64,000 nt of DNA. Origin: Amycolatopsis tolypomycina (GTDB lineage: Bacteria > Actinomycetota > Actinomycetes > Mycobacteriales > Pseudonocardiaceae). The notes under the pieces are model-generated. The model was not told where the DNA came from, ran no database searches, and worked only from the letters and a program-made list of their open reading frames with translations. A program made the translations under genes and the position numbers. This document shows, one piece after another, positions 47,180 through 55,501 of the stretch. Every line of letters begins with the position of its first letter. The stretch's first letter is position 1. The DNA is taken from the NCBI RefSeq assembly GCF_900105945.1, contig NZ_FNSO01000004.1, positions 4,402,001 to 4,466,000 on the forward strand, given 5' to 3'.

Positions 47180-48034
47180 CTAGTGCGTGAGCGCCTCGGC
47201 CAGGACGGTTCGCAACGACGTCGCCGGCCGACCCAGGAGGGTCTCCAAGTCCGGCCCCACCGCGGCGAACTCGCCACGGCGAGCCGCCCGGAACATGCCC
47301 AGCAGGAGTTCCGCGCGTGCCGCCGGGACGCCGTGGTCGGTCAGCCCTGCCGCCCAGGCGTCGTCGGACATCACCACCCGGCGGATCGGACGGCCGGTGA
47401 GGTCGGTCAGCAGGGCGGCCACCTCCTCGAGGTCGAGCGCCACCGGGGCCGTCAGCGGTGGCGTTGGCCCCTCGAAGCGGCCGTCGGAGGCGAGGAGGAT
47501 CGCCGCCGCCTCCGCGAGGTCTGCGTGGGCGGTCCAGGACACCGGTCCGTCGGCCGGTGCGGCCAGCTCGCCGGTCTCCAGCGCGCCGCCCAGCAGCAGG
47601 GGCACCGTCGCCGCGTAGAACCCGTTGCGCAGCGCCGTGAACGGCGCACCCTCGAGCCGGCGCTCGGTCGCGGCGTGGTCGGCCATCGGCGCGAACAGCG
47701 AGCCGGCGGCCGCGGCCTGGTGGCTAGTGTAGAGCACGCGCTTGGCGCCCGCCGAGCGGGCCGCTTCGATCGCCGCGACGTGGTGGATCACGGCTTCCGG
47801 GCCCGTCTCGTCCGTGGACACGACGAGGACCTGCGCCGCGCCCTCGAACGCGGTGGCGAGCGAGGCCGGGTCGGCGAAGTCGCCGCGCCGGACCCGGACG
47901 CCCCGGGCGGCGAGGCCCACCGCCCGGGCCGGGTCGCGGACGCTGACGCCGACCTCGGCCGCCGGAACCCGGTCGAGCAGCCGGTCGACGATCGCCGACC
48001 CGAGCTTGCCGGTACCGCCGGTGATGATGATCAT
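47180..48034 (-). CDS. NmrA/QorB-type NAD(P)-binding protein
   Basis: This 284-residue Rossmann-fold protein begins MIIITGGTGKLGSAIVDRLL (GGTGKLG cofactor loop), has SVRDPARAVGL and a short substrate domain with ALRNGFYA, resembling QOR2/NmrA-like redox sensors or NAD(P)H quinone reductases. ATG 48034 has AAGGGG upstream. A near-perfect inverted repeat (48061-48083) lies upstream, typical of an HxlR-type operator, but no HxlR gene is next to it. Confidence 0.88.
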   Translation of the reverse strand: MIIITGGTGKLGSAIVDRLLDRVPAAEVGVSVRDPARAVGLAARGVRVRRGDFADPASLATAFEGAAQVLVVSTDETGPEAVIHHVAAIEAARSAGAKRVLYTSHQAAAAGSLFAPMADHAATERRLEGAPFTALRNGFYAATVPLLLGGALETGELAAPADGPVSWTAHADLAEAAAILLASDGRFEGPTPPLTAPVALDLEEVAALLTDLTGRPIRRVVMSDDAWAAGLTDHGVPAARAELLLGMFRAARRGEFAAVGPDLETLLGRPATSLRTVLAEALTH

Positions 48035-48060
48035 GGTCCACCCCTTCATGGTGTTCACGT

Positions 48061-48083
48061 TGATACTAACCACGTTAGCATCA
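48061..48083. promoter_or_regulatory. Inverted-repeat operator before NmrA-type gene
   Basis: TGATACTAAC (48061-48070) and GTTAGCATCA (48074-48083) differ from perfect complementarity at one position, with CAC between. It is located 27 nt upstream of the gene start. HxlR- or TetR-type regulator inferred; not in the window. Confidence 0.6.
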
Positions 48084-48112
48084 TCGATAACACTCTGGAG
48101 TTACCAATGAAA

Positions 48113-48622
48113 TCAAGGAGCTCGCAGCACCGCCGCTCCGGTCACCCGGTCCGCGGCCAGGTCGGTCAGCGCCCGGTCCGCCGCGACCAGCGCGTAGGGC
48201 ACCGGGCTGACCTCCAGGTGGTGCGGCCCGGCGAAGGCCAGGAACTCCCGCACGTCCGCCCGGGTGTTCGCGGTGACGCTGCGCAGCCGGCGTTCCTGGA
48301 ACAGGTGCCGCTGGTAGTCCAACGGCGGCACGTCGGGCAGGTGGATCCCCGCGACGGCGAGCGTCCCGCCGCGGCCTCGCCGACGACCTCGTGCCCCGGC
48401 GTCACCCCCGGCCGGTGCACCGGCAGGTCACCTTCGGCGACGTGCAGGTCCGTCCGGCACACGCCGCACACCAGCGCGCGCACCAGCAGCTCCCCCGGCT
48501 CGGGGCGCACACCAGCACGCGCACCAGCGACTCCCCCGGCTCGGGGCGCGGCACGGGAGCCCGCACCGGGTCCACCGGCCCGGTCGCCATCGGGCCGGCC
48601 GCCGCACGCGCCAGGCGTGCAT
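48113..48622 (-). pseudogene. Broken zinc-dependent alcohol dehydrogenase
   Basis: The remains of a zinc MDR alcohol dehydrogenase can be pieced together. A start MHAWRV at 48622 leads to [16 protein letters not shown]. Next comes a second copy [47 protein letters not shown] with the Zn-ligand Cys and GHE. The frame then jumps to the C-terminal [59 protein letters not shown] 41-nt tandem duplication, a frameshift and loss of the middle ~200 residues (Rossmann domain) make it non-functional. Confidence 0.85.
48478..48549. repeat. 41-nt tandem duplication inside ADH pseudogene
   Basis: A ~31-nt segment (48478-48508, GCGCACCAGCAGCTCCCCCG at its start) is repeated at 48519-48549 with one altered base pair near its start (period 41 nt). 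The period is not a multiple of three, so the duplication itself shifts the frame. Confidence 0.8.
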
Positions 48623-48842
48623 CGTCGTCGGCAGCTGTGTCACGGGCGCCCTCCTCGTTCCCCGGGTGTCACCAGCATGGCCGCACCGGGACGGCCGCGC
48701 GAGCACCGCCAAGTCGTTGACCCCTAACGGGATTGAGCTGTTCGTGCATTTTTCTTGCGTCGGCGTAACAACTTTCGGACGCCACGCGCCATACCGGACG
48801 GCGCTCGCGCCAGTCCGGTCCCCGCCGCACGAGGAGTTCGTG

Positions 48843-51146
48843 ATGGGTTTTCGCCGTTTCCCGCTGCCCCGAAGATCGAGACGCCTGCTCGCCGCGGGCG
48901 TGGTCGTGCCCCTCGCCGGTGCCCTCGCGGTCGCCGTCGCCACCGCGGCGCCGGCCGCCGCCGTGCCCACCGGTTTCACCGACACGCTCGCCATCGGCGG
49001 GCTCAGCTCCCCGACGGCCGCCGCGTTCGCCCCCGACGGGCGGGTGTTCGTCGCGGAGAAGAGCGGCATCGTCAAGGTGTTCGACAACCTGGCCGACCCG
49101 ACGGCCACCGTGTTCGCCGACCTCCGCACCCCGACCCAGGACTTCTGGGACCGCGGCCTGCTCGGGCTGGCGGTCGACCCGGCCTTCCCGGCCCGGCCGT
49201 ACGTCTACGTCTCCTACACCCTCGACGCCCTGCCGGGCGGCACCGCGCCGAAGTGGGGCGACACCTGCCCGACCCCGCCGGGCGCGACCGACCAGGGCTG
49301 CGTCGTGACCGGCCGCGTCTCCCAACTGACCATGGGTCCGGCCGGGACGGCGGTCAGCGAGAAACCCCTGGTCACCGGCTGGTGCCAGCAGTACCCCAGC
49401 CACTCGGTCGGCTCGTTGGCCTTCGGCCCGGACGGCGCCCTGTACGCCGGTGGCGGCGACGGCGCCAGCTTCAACTTCGCCGACTACGGCCAGGTCGGCA
49501 ACCCCTGCGCCGACCCGCCCGCACCGGCCGGCACGAACCTCAGCCCGCCGTCGGCCGAAGGCGGTGCCCTGCGGTCGCAGTCGCCGCGCCGCGCGGCCGG
49601 GCAGCCCGTGCTGCTCAACGGCGCCATCCTGCGCCTCGACCCCGACACCGGCGACGGCCTGCCCGGCAACCCGTTCGCGAGCAGCGGTGACGCCAACGCC
49701 CGCCGGGTGATCGCCTACGGCTCCCGCAACCAGTTCCGGTTCGGGTTCCGGCCCGGCACGAGCGAGCTGTGGGCCGGTGACGTCGGCTGGAACACCTGGG
49801 AGGAGATCAACCGCGTCGCGAACGCCGGCGACGGCGTGGCCGAGAACTTCGGCTGGCCCTGCTTCGAAGGCAGCGCCCGGCAGGCCGGCTACGACGGCGC
49901 CAACCTCGACCGCTGCGAGTCGCTGTACTCCGCGGGCGGGCAGACCGCGCCCTTCTACGCCTACAACCACGGCGCGAAGGTCGTGGCGACCGACCCGTGT
50001 CCGACCGGGGGCTCCTCGATCAGCGGGATCGCGTTCGAGTCCGGCAGCAACTACCCCGCCGAGTACGCCGGCGCGCTGTTCTTCGCCGACTCCTCCCGGG
50101 GCTGCATCTGGGCGATGCAGACGGTCTCCGGCCAGCCGAGCCCGAGCAAGCTGGTGCCGTTCGTGACCGGCGCGAGCACGCCGGTGCAGGTGCTCACCGG
50201 CCCCGGCGGCGACCTCTTCTACGTCGCACTGGGCGCCGGCGAACTGCGCCGGGTGAGCTACGCCGGCGGCACCAACCGGCCGCCGGTCGCGGTGGCCACG
50301 GCCACGCCGTCCAGCGGGCCGGCGCCGCTGACCGTCCAGTTCGACGGCACCGGCTCCACCGACCCGGACGCCGGCGACACGCTGTCCTACGCGTGGGACC
50401 TCGACGCCGACGGCGCCTATGACGATTCGGCGGCCCCGAAGCCCACCTGGACCTACACGACCGCGGCGGCGGTCGACGCCGGGCTGCGGGTGACCGACTC
50501 CCGCGGGGCGTCGGCGGCCACGACCGTCCGGGTGACCGTCGGGACCCCGGCCGGGCTCGACCCGGTGCCGGTCATCGACACCCCGGCCGCCACGCTGAAC
50601 TGGTCGGTCGGGCAGACGGTGGGCTTCTCCGGCCGGGCCGTCGACGCCCAGGACGGCGAGCTGCCGCCTTCGGCGTTGTCGTGGCGGCTCGCCATCCGGC
50701 ACTGCGCGGCCAACGGCACCTGCCACACCCACAACGTCCAGGACTTCCCGGGCGTGGCCGCGGGCTCGTTCGTCGCGCCGGACCACGAGTACCCGTCGTA
50801 TCTGCAGCTGACGCTGACCGCGACGGACTCGACCGGCCGGACCGGGTCCAAGACGATCGATCTCCAGCCGAAGACGGTGACGCTGAACTTCACCTCGAGC
50901 CCGAGCCAGGCGATGCTCACCGTCGGCGGGACCCAGCAGCGCACGCCGTTCTCCCGGACGGTGATCGCCGGGTCGACCAACTCGATCAGCGCGAACAGCC
51001 CGCAGAACCTGCCCCCGCTGAACATGAAGTACGCCTTCACCAGCTGGGCGCACGGCGGCGCACGGACGCAGAACGTCGTCGCGCCGGCGACGGGGGCGAC
51101 CTACCAGGCGAACTACCGGCTCTGCTGGCTGCTGCAGCCCTGCTGA
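48843..51146 (+). CDS. Secreted GSDH-type sugar dehydrogenase with PKD domain
   Basis: This 767-residue exported protein has a signal peptide of about 40 residues. The ~430-residue soluble aldose/sorbosone dehydrogenase-like six-bladed propeller has PTAAAFAPDGRVFVAEKSGIVKVF, HSVGSLAFGPDGALYAGGGDG and FRFGFRPGTSELWAGDVGWNTWEEINRV. It probably oxidises sugars with PQQ. A PKD domain follows (about 475-560, PPVAVATATPSSGPAPLTVQFDGTGSTDPDAGD), then a beta domain ending in WLLQPC. ATG has GAGGAG. Cofactor and substrate inferred. Confidence 0.88.
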   Translation: MGFRRFPLPRRSRRLLAAGVVVPLAGALAVAVATAAPAAAVPTGFTDTLAIGGLSSPTAAAFAPDGRVFVAEKSGIVKVFDNLADPTATVFADLRTPTQDFWDRGLLGLAVDPAFPARPYVYVSYTLDALPGGTAPKWGDTCPTPPGATDQGCVVTGRVSQLTMGPAGTAVSEKPLVTGWCQQYPSHSVGSLAFGPDGALYAGGGDGASFNFADYGQVGNPCADPPAPAGTNLSPPSAEGGALRSQSPRRAAGQPVLLNGAILRLDPDTGDGLPGNPFASSGDANARRVIAYGSRNQFRFGFRPGTSELWAGDVGWNTWEEINRVANAGDGVAENFGWPCFEGSARQAGYDGANLDRCESLYSAGGQTAPFYAYNHGAKVVATDPCPTGGSSISGIAFESGSNYPAEYAGALFFADSSRGCIWAMQTVSGQPSPSKLVPFVTGASTPVQVLTGPGGDLFYVALGAGELRRVSYAGGTNRPPVAVATATPSSGPAPLTVQFDGTGSTDPDAGDTLSYAWDLDADGAYDDSAAPKPTWTYTTAAAVDAGLRVTDSRGASAATTVRVTVGTPAGLDPVPVIDTPAATLNWSVGQTVGFSGRAVDAQDGELPPSALSWRLAIRHCAANGTCHTHNVQDFPGVAAGSFVAPDHEYPSYLQLTLTATDSTGRTGSKTIDLQPKTVTLNFTSSPSQAMLTVGGTQQRTPFSRTVIAGSTNSISANSPQNLPPLNMKYAFTSWAHGGARTQNVVAPATGATYQANYRLCWLLQPC

Positions 51147-51152
51147 GCGGGC

Positions 51153-51180
51153 TGACCCGGCGCCGCACGGCGCCGGGTCA
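51153..51180. terminator. Bidirectional hairpin terminator
   Basis: TGACCCGGCGCCG (51153-51165) pairs perfectly with CGGCGCCGGGTCA (51168-51180). The right arm contains the stop codon of the convergent ECF sigma gene, so it serves both directions. Confidence 0.75.
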
Positions 51181-52542
51181 TTCCCCGTTCTTCTTGCTCT
51201 TCTCGGCCTTCTTCGACGCTTTCGACGATTCCTTCGCGGCCTTCGACGACTCCTTGGCCGCCTGCTTGGACGACTTCGCGGCCGGGTCGTTCCCGAGACC
51301 GTTTCCGTTGTTCCCGTTCCCGTTCCCGTTGTTCCCGTTGCCATTGCCGTTACCGGTTCCGGTTCCGGTTCCGGTTCCCGCGGCCCCCGATTCCCCGGTT
51401 TCCGCGGCGCCCCCGGTCTCGCCGGCCGGCTGCCCGCCCGTCGGTTCCACGCCCGTTCCGCCGGGAATGGCCGTGCCCGCCGCGTCCGAGGTCGGCACGA
51501 CGCCGCCCGGCGGGAGACCGGCGCGGGAGCCGGCCTGCGGACCGGTGCGCACGGGCTGGGTCGTCGTGCCCTCGCCGGTGAACGGCGGCGGGGCGTCACT
51601 CGACGTGCTCGCGCCGATCGTCACCGTGGTGACCAGCGCGGCGCCCGCGGCGGCCACCTTCGCCGCCGTCGCCCACGACAGGGCGGACGCCCCCGTGCCG
51701 GTGGCGCCCGCGGCGGCACCGGAGGAGGCGATCGAGCCGGTGGTGGACAGCCACTGCGAGACGATCGGGACGCCCAGGATGAGCGGGGCCACCGTGGCGG
51801 GCAGCTCCTGGTTGAGCTGCCGGAGCCCGTCGGCCAGCTCCCGGCAGTCCGGGCAGCGCTCGAGGTGGGCGGCGATCCGGTGCGCCTTGTGGTCGGAGAT
51901 GCCGTCGCGCACGAACTTGGCCAGCTGACCGGAGACGCTCTTGCAGTTGCGCCGCCGCGCCTCGGGAACGTGCTGGTCGAGGTAGGCCTGGCGCAGGCCC
52001 TCGCGGGCGCGGTAGGCCAGCGCGGCTACGCCGTTCGGCGTCATCCCGAGGTCCTCGGCGATCTTCGCGGGCGACTCGCCGTCGATCTCGGTGCGCCAGA
52101 GCACGGTGCGCCACCGCTCGGGCAGGCTCGTGAACGCGTCCGCGGCGACCGTGGCGTGCAACCGGCTGCCGACCGGCTCGTCACTGCCCGCGCTCGGCGT
52201 CACGTCCGGGACCTCGGCCACCACCGAGACGGCCGCGTCGCGCCGGCGCCAGCTGATCATCGTGTTCCGGATGGTCGTCAGCAGGTACGGCCGGAAATCC
52301 TCGTCCGGGCCCTCGCCGTTGCGCAGAATCCGGAGGACCCGGGTGAAGCCTTCGGCGATCAGGTCTTCCCGCTCCGCCGCGTCGGCCGCGATCGCGGCCG
52401 CCACCCGGCGGGCGGCGACGAGGTGCCGGTCGTAGAGCTCGCCGTAGGCCGCGACGTCGCCACCGCGGACCGCCGCGATCAAGGCCGCGTCGCTCGGGAC
52501 GTCCGTCGTCCCGGCCACCGCCGGCGCCACTTCGGTCACCAC
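51178..52542 (-). CDS. ECF sigma factor with zinc-finger, TM and low-complexity tail
   Basis: This 454-residue protein begins with ECF sigma-2 (LYDRHLVAARRVAAAI, LIAEGFTRVLRIL) and sigma-4 (LPERWRTVLWRTEIDGESPAKIAEDLGMTPNGVAALAYRAREGL). It continues with a zf-HC2-like anti-sigma part (about 185-245, H-x3-C-x2-C in AHLERCPDC). A likely membrane helix (WATAAKVAAAGAALVTTVTIG) and an outside region of Pro/Gly/Thr then Gly-Asn repeats follow. It ends in Lys/Ser-rich KESSKAAKESSKASKKAEKSKK. The fusion means the sigma may be tethered and released by proteolysis. Start GTG 52542 (or 52539). Confidence 0.9.
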   Translation of the reverse strand: MVTEVAPAVAGTTDVPSDAALIAAVRGGDVAAYGELYDRHLVAARRVAAAIAADAAEREDLIAEGFTRVLRILRNGEGPDEDFRPYLLTTIRNTMISWRRRDAAVSVVAEVPDVTPSAGSDEPVGSRLHATVAADAFTSLPERWRTVLWRTEIDGESPAKIAEDLGMTPNGVAALAYRAREGLRQAYLDQHVPEARRRNCKSVSGQLAKFVRDGISDHKAHRIAAHLERCPDCRELADGLRQLNQELPATVAPLILGVPIVSQWLSTTGSIASSGAAAGATGTGASALSWATAAKVAAAGAALVTTVTIGASTSSDAPPPFTGEGTTTQPVRTGPQAGSRAGLPPGGVVPTSDAAGTAIPGGTGVEPTGGQPAGETGGAAETGESGAAGTGTGTGTGNGNGNGNNGNGNGNNGNGLGNDPAAKSSKQAAKESSKAAKESSKASKKAEKSKKNGE

Positions 52543-52856
52543 TCCCCCTCGCCGTGCGCATGCACGTGCAGAACGTCCCGAGATAGTCGCGCAACGAGTG
52601 ACACCTGCGCAAGGTTGCGGCGCCGAAAGGACTTTCCCGATTTCGCGCCAAACGAGTGCCTGGCGCGTTGACTTGTCACATCCCTGAGCGATCCCGGGTG
52701 GATTCTCCCCGCTTCACCGGCCCGGCGTTGCCCGGGCCTTTACCGGCGAGTAAAGAAAACGGCGGTGGCCGTCCGGTCACCACCCAGTGTCCGATGTGGA
52801 CGGTACCCGAGCCGGGAGCCGCTCGGCGCACCGTCGACGACCAGAAGGGTTTCCCC
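52543..52856. promoter_or_regulatory. 314-nt divergent region, sigma/hydrolase
   Basis: No gene is seen. It holds TTGACT at 52668-52673 (possible -35 for either strand's nearby promoter) and a perfect inverted repeat CTTTAC-n6-GTAAAG at 52738-52755. The region just before the ATG at 52857 has an AGAAGGG RBS. Confidence 0.45.
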
Positions 52857-54251
52857 ATGCGCAGAGCCCTGCTCGTGCTGCTGACCGTGCTCCTGCCTTC
52901 CTTCGCGATCACCCCGGTCGCCCACGCCGGGCCGTCCGCCGCCCCGGCCGTCACGGCGGTGCCCGCGAACGCCGGGCGGGGCTGGCCGGTCAGCGGCGCC
53001 CGAGGGGTCCTCGACCTCGCCGCCCGCGGGTACGTCGAGGAGGAATACCTGCTGTCCGGCCAGGCCGACACGTTCGAGCAGGTGGGCCTGTGGACCGAAG
53101 ACGGCCGCTGGGCCACCCGGGTGGCCACCACCGGCAACCCGTACACGACCCGGATGGTCGTCGTGCGGCCGCGCGATGCCGCCCGGTTCACCGGCACGGT
53201 CGTGGTCGAATGGCTCAACGTCAGCTTCGGCGTCGACATCCCGGTGGACTTCTCGCAGTCCTACGAGCACTTCGTCCGCGAGGGCCACGTCTACGTCGGC
53301 GTGACAACCCAGAAGGCCGGTGCCGACAAGCTCAAGAGCCTCGACCCCGCCCGGTACGCCGCGGTGAACCTCAGCGGTGACGCGCTTTCGTATGACGTGT
53401 TCTCGCAGGCCGCGCAGGCGGTCCGGGCGAACCCGCAGCTGCTGGGCGGGCGGACGCCGTCCGTCGTGCTCGCCACCGGGCACTCGCAGTCCGCGCTGCG
53501 GCTGACCACCTTCGCGAACGCCGTCCAGCCGGTGCGGCGGACCTACGACGGCTTCCTGATCCACGGCCGGGCCGCGCTCGCCGCGCCGATCGGCGACGGC
53601 GTCGTCGGCGCGCTGTCGGCGAAGATCCGGGCCGATCTCGGCGTCCCGGTGTTCGTGCTGCAGGCGGAGACCGACGTCATCGCGTCGGCGTCGGTCCGGC
53701 AGAACACCGCCCAGGTGCGGACCTGGGAGGTCGCCGGCACCGCGCACGCCGACCAGTACGGCCTGAACCTGTACAACGCGGCCAACGCCCGGGACAGGTC
53801 GATCAACGACGGCGCCCCGACGACCTGCGACAAGCCGGTCAACAGCATGACGTTCCGCTACGCGGAGAACGCCGCGTTCCGCCACCTGGACCGCTGGGCA
53901 CGCGGCGGCGCGGCCCCGCCCACGGCGGCGCCGATCGCGATGCTGCTCAACCTCATCATCCTGCGCGACGGCGACCAGAACGCCCTCGGCGGCGTCCGGC
54001 TGCCCGACCTCGACGTCCCGGTGGCGGCCTACTCGCCCAACAACACCGGCGGCAACGTGCCGGGCGCGTGCCTGCTGCTGGGCACGACCACGCCGCTGCC
54101 GCCGGACCGGATCCGGCAGCTGTACCCGGACCACGCGACCTACGTCGCGAAGTTCACCGCGGCGGCCGACCGGGCCCTACGGGCGGGCTACCTGCTGCAG
54201 CCCGACCGCGACGAGGCCGTGGCCAGGGCACAGGCGGCGCCGGTGCCGTAA
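52857..54251 (+). CDS. Secreted alpha/beta-hydrolase domain protein
   Basis: This 464-residue exported protein has a signal peptide of about 23 residues (LLTVLLPSFAITPVAHA). It has a nucleophile elbow ATGHSQSALRLTTFANAV and a large substrate region. Family relatives are alpha/beta-hydrolase domain-containing proteins of actinomycetes with a GxSxS motif. EVAGTAHADQYG likely carries the catalytic His. A strong hairpin terminator follows (54275-54319). ATG 52857 has AGAAGGG. Substrate unknown. Confidence 0.85.
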   Translation: MRRALLVLLTVLLPSFAITPVAHAGPSAAPAVTAVPANAGRGWPVSGARGVLDLAARGYVEEEYLLSGQADTFEQVGLWTEDGRWATRVATTGNPYTTRMVVVRPRDAARFTGTVVVEWLNVSFGVDIPVDFSQSYEHFVREGHVYVGVTTQKAGADKLKSLDPARYAAVNLSGDALSYDVFSQAAQAVRANPQLLGGRTPSVVLATGHSQSALRLTTFANAVQPVRRTYDGFLIHGRAALAAPIGDGVVGALSAKIRADLGVPVFVLQAETDVIASASVRQNTAQVRTWEVAGTAHADQYGLNLYNAANARDRSINDGAPTTCDKPVNSMTFRYAENAAFRHLDRWARGGAAPPTAAPIAMLLNLIILRDGDQNALGGVRLPDLDVPVAAYSPNNTGGNVPGACLLLGTTTPLPPDRIRQLYPDHATYVAKFTAAADRALRAGYLLQPDRDEAVARAQAAPVP

Positions 54252-54274
54252 CCATCCACAAAGGACCATGCGCG

Positions 54275-54319
54275 CCGAGGGCGGTTTTTCCGTGGATTCC
54301 ACGGAATCACCGCCCTCGG
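54275..54319 (+). terminator. Two-level hairpin terminator
   Basis: CCGAGGGCGGT (54275-54285) pairs with ACCGCCCTCGG (54309-54319). Inside it CCGTGG (54290-54295) pairs with CCACGG (54299-54304). It lies 23 nt after the hydrolase stop and before the surE gene. Confidence 0.75.
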
Positions 54320-54373
54320 GCCTCTGTCCTCGCTACCCTGGCCCTCCGATTCCGAACGAATGAGGAGGTGGCG

Positions 54374-55339
54374 ATGCGGTTCAAGGCTGTGCGCGTCGCG
54401 GTCGCGGCGGCGGTGGCGCTGTCGCTGGCCGTGCCGGCCCAGGCCGACCCGCGGCCCGATCAACCGGTTTCGCTGGGGGGCAAGAAGGTTCTGCTGGTCA
54501 ACGACGACTCGGTGCAGGCCGCGAAGCCCGACGGGTCCGACGGACGCGGCATCTACGTGCTCCGGCGGGCGCTGTGCCGGGCGGGGGCCGACGTGGCGAT
54601 CGTCGGCCCGTGGGCGTCCCAGGGCGCGAAGAGCCGTTCCACGGCGGGCTCGCCCACGGCGGCCGTGGCGCCGCCACTGGCAGTGCCGGCCGAGTTCGCC
54701 GGCGACTGCGCGAACGCGCCGGGGCACGGACTGGTGCTGGGCGCGTGCCAGGGCAGCGTCCCGTGCGGCCCCGGCAGCCCGTCGATCACCCCGGCCGACG
54801 TGGTCGAACTCGCGCTGACCGGCGTCCTGCCCCAGCGACTCGGCTGGACGGCGGGCCCGGACCTGGTCGTGTCCGGCGTCAACGCGGGCCCGAACACCGA
54901 CGTCTCGATCAACCTGTCCGGCACCGTCGGCGCGGCCACCGCGGCGGTCGAGCGAGGCGTGCCGACGGTGGCGGTCAGCGCGGGGACCCGCGTGGCACCC
55001 CCGCCGTCGACGGAGACGTACACGGCCGCGGCCGACGTCGTCGTCCGGCTGCTCGGGTCGCCGCGGGTCTGGACGCTCGTGCGGGACATGGTGCTGATGA
55101 ACGTGAACCAGCCGGACGTCACGCCGGGCGCCGGGCCGTCGCCGCTGCGCTGGACGTCGGTCGGCCGGGTGGCCCAGGGCTGGGTGACGTACGGGCCGGC
55201 GGGCGACGGGACGTACCAGCTGTCGTACGACCCGGTGCCGGACCCGAAGCTCGAGGAAGGCAGCGACACGAAGGCCCTGTTCGACGGGTACGCGAGCGTG
55301 TCGGCGGTCGCCGTGAACCGCGGGTACACCAGGGGGTAA
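54374..55339 (+). CDS. surE: Secreted SurE-type 5'/3'-nucleotidase
   Basis: This 321-residue SurE-family phosphatase starts after a signal peptide (AVRVAVAAAVALSLAVPAQA), which is unusual because SurE is normally cytoplasmic. The acidic metal site LLVNDDS and VSGVNAGPNTDVSINLSGTVGAATAA are conserved. Relative to ordinary SurE, a ~40-residue insertion (KSRSTAGSPTAAVAPPLAVPAEFAGDCANAPG) with Cys residues lies between these. ATG 54374 has GAGGAGGTGGCG. Probably acts on extracellular nucleotides. Confidence 0.88.
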   Translation: MRFKAVRVAVAAAVALSLAVPAQADPRPDQPVSLGGKKVLLVNDDSVQAAKPDGSDGRGIYVLRRALCRAGADVAIVGPWASQGAKSRSTAGSPTAAVAPPLAVPAEFAGDCANAPGHGLVLGACQGSVPCGPGSPSITPADVVELALTGVLPQRLGWTAGPDLVVSGVNAGPNTDVSINLSGTVGAATAAVERGVPTVAVSAGTRVAPPPSTETYTAAADVVVRLLGSPRVWTLVRDMVLMNVNQPDVTPGAGPSPLRWTSVGRVAQGWVTYGPAGDGTYQLSYDPVPDPKLEEGSDTKALFDGYASVSAVAVNRGYTRG

Positions 55340-55457
55340 TACTCCGGTCGTGAGTGGCAGGGCGGGTTCCAACCCGCCTTACCACGCACGACCTTCTGGA
55401 ACCTGTTCCACCGCACCGCTCAGCTGACAAACCCGGCCGGATCGCCGTATCTTGTCG

Positions 55458-55475
55458 AGAACAGTAACGTGTTCT
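55458..55475. promoter_or_regulatory. Inverted repeat AGAACA-n6-TGTTCT
   Basis: Arms at 55458-55463 and 55470-55475 are perfectly complementary, 26 nt before the acyl-CoA ligase start. The inner AAC-GT-GTT (55466-55473) resembles KstR-like steroid/lipid regulator boxes with one deviation. TetR-type repressor inferred. Confidence 0.4.
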
Positions 55476-55501
55476 AGTCTGGCGCCGTGGAAGGGACCGG
55501 G

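Noticed and set aside
48669..51599. Large minus-strand frame opposite the GSDH-PKD gene
   Set aside because: No conserved sequence; the sense gene has signal peptide and domains.
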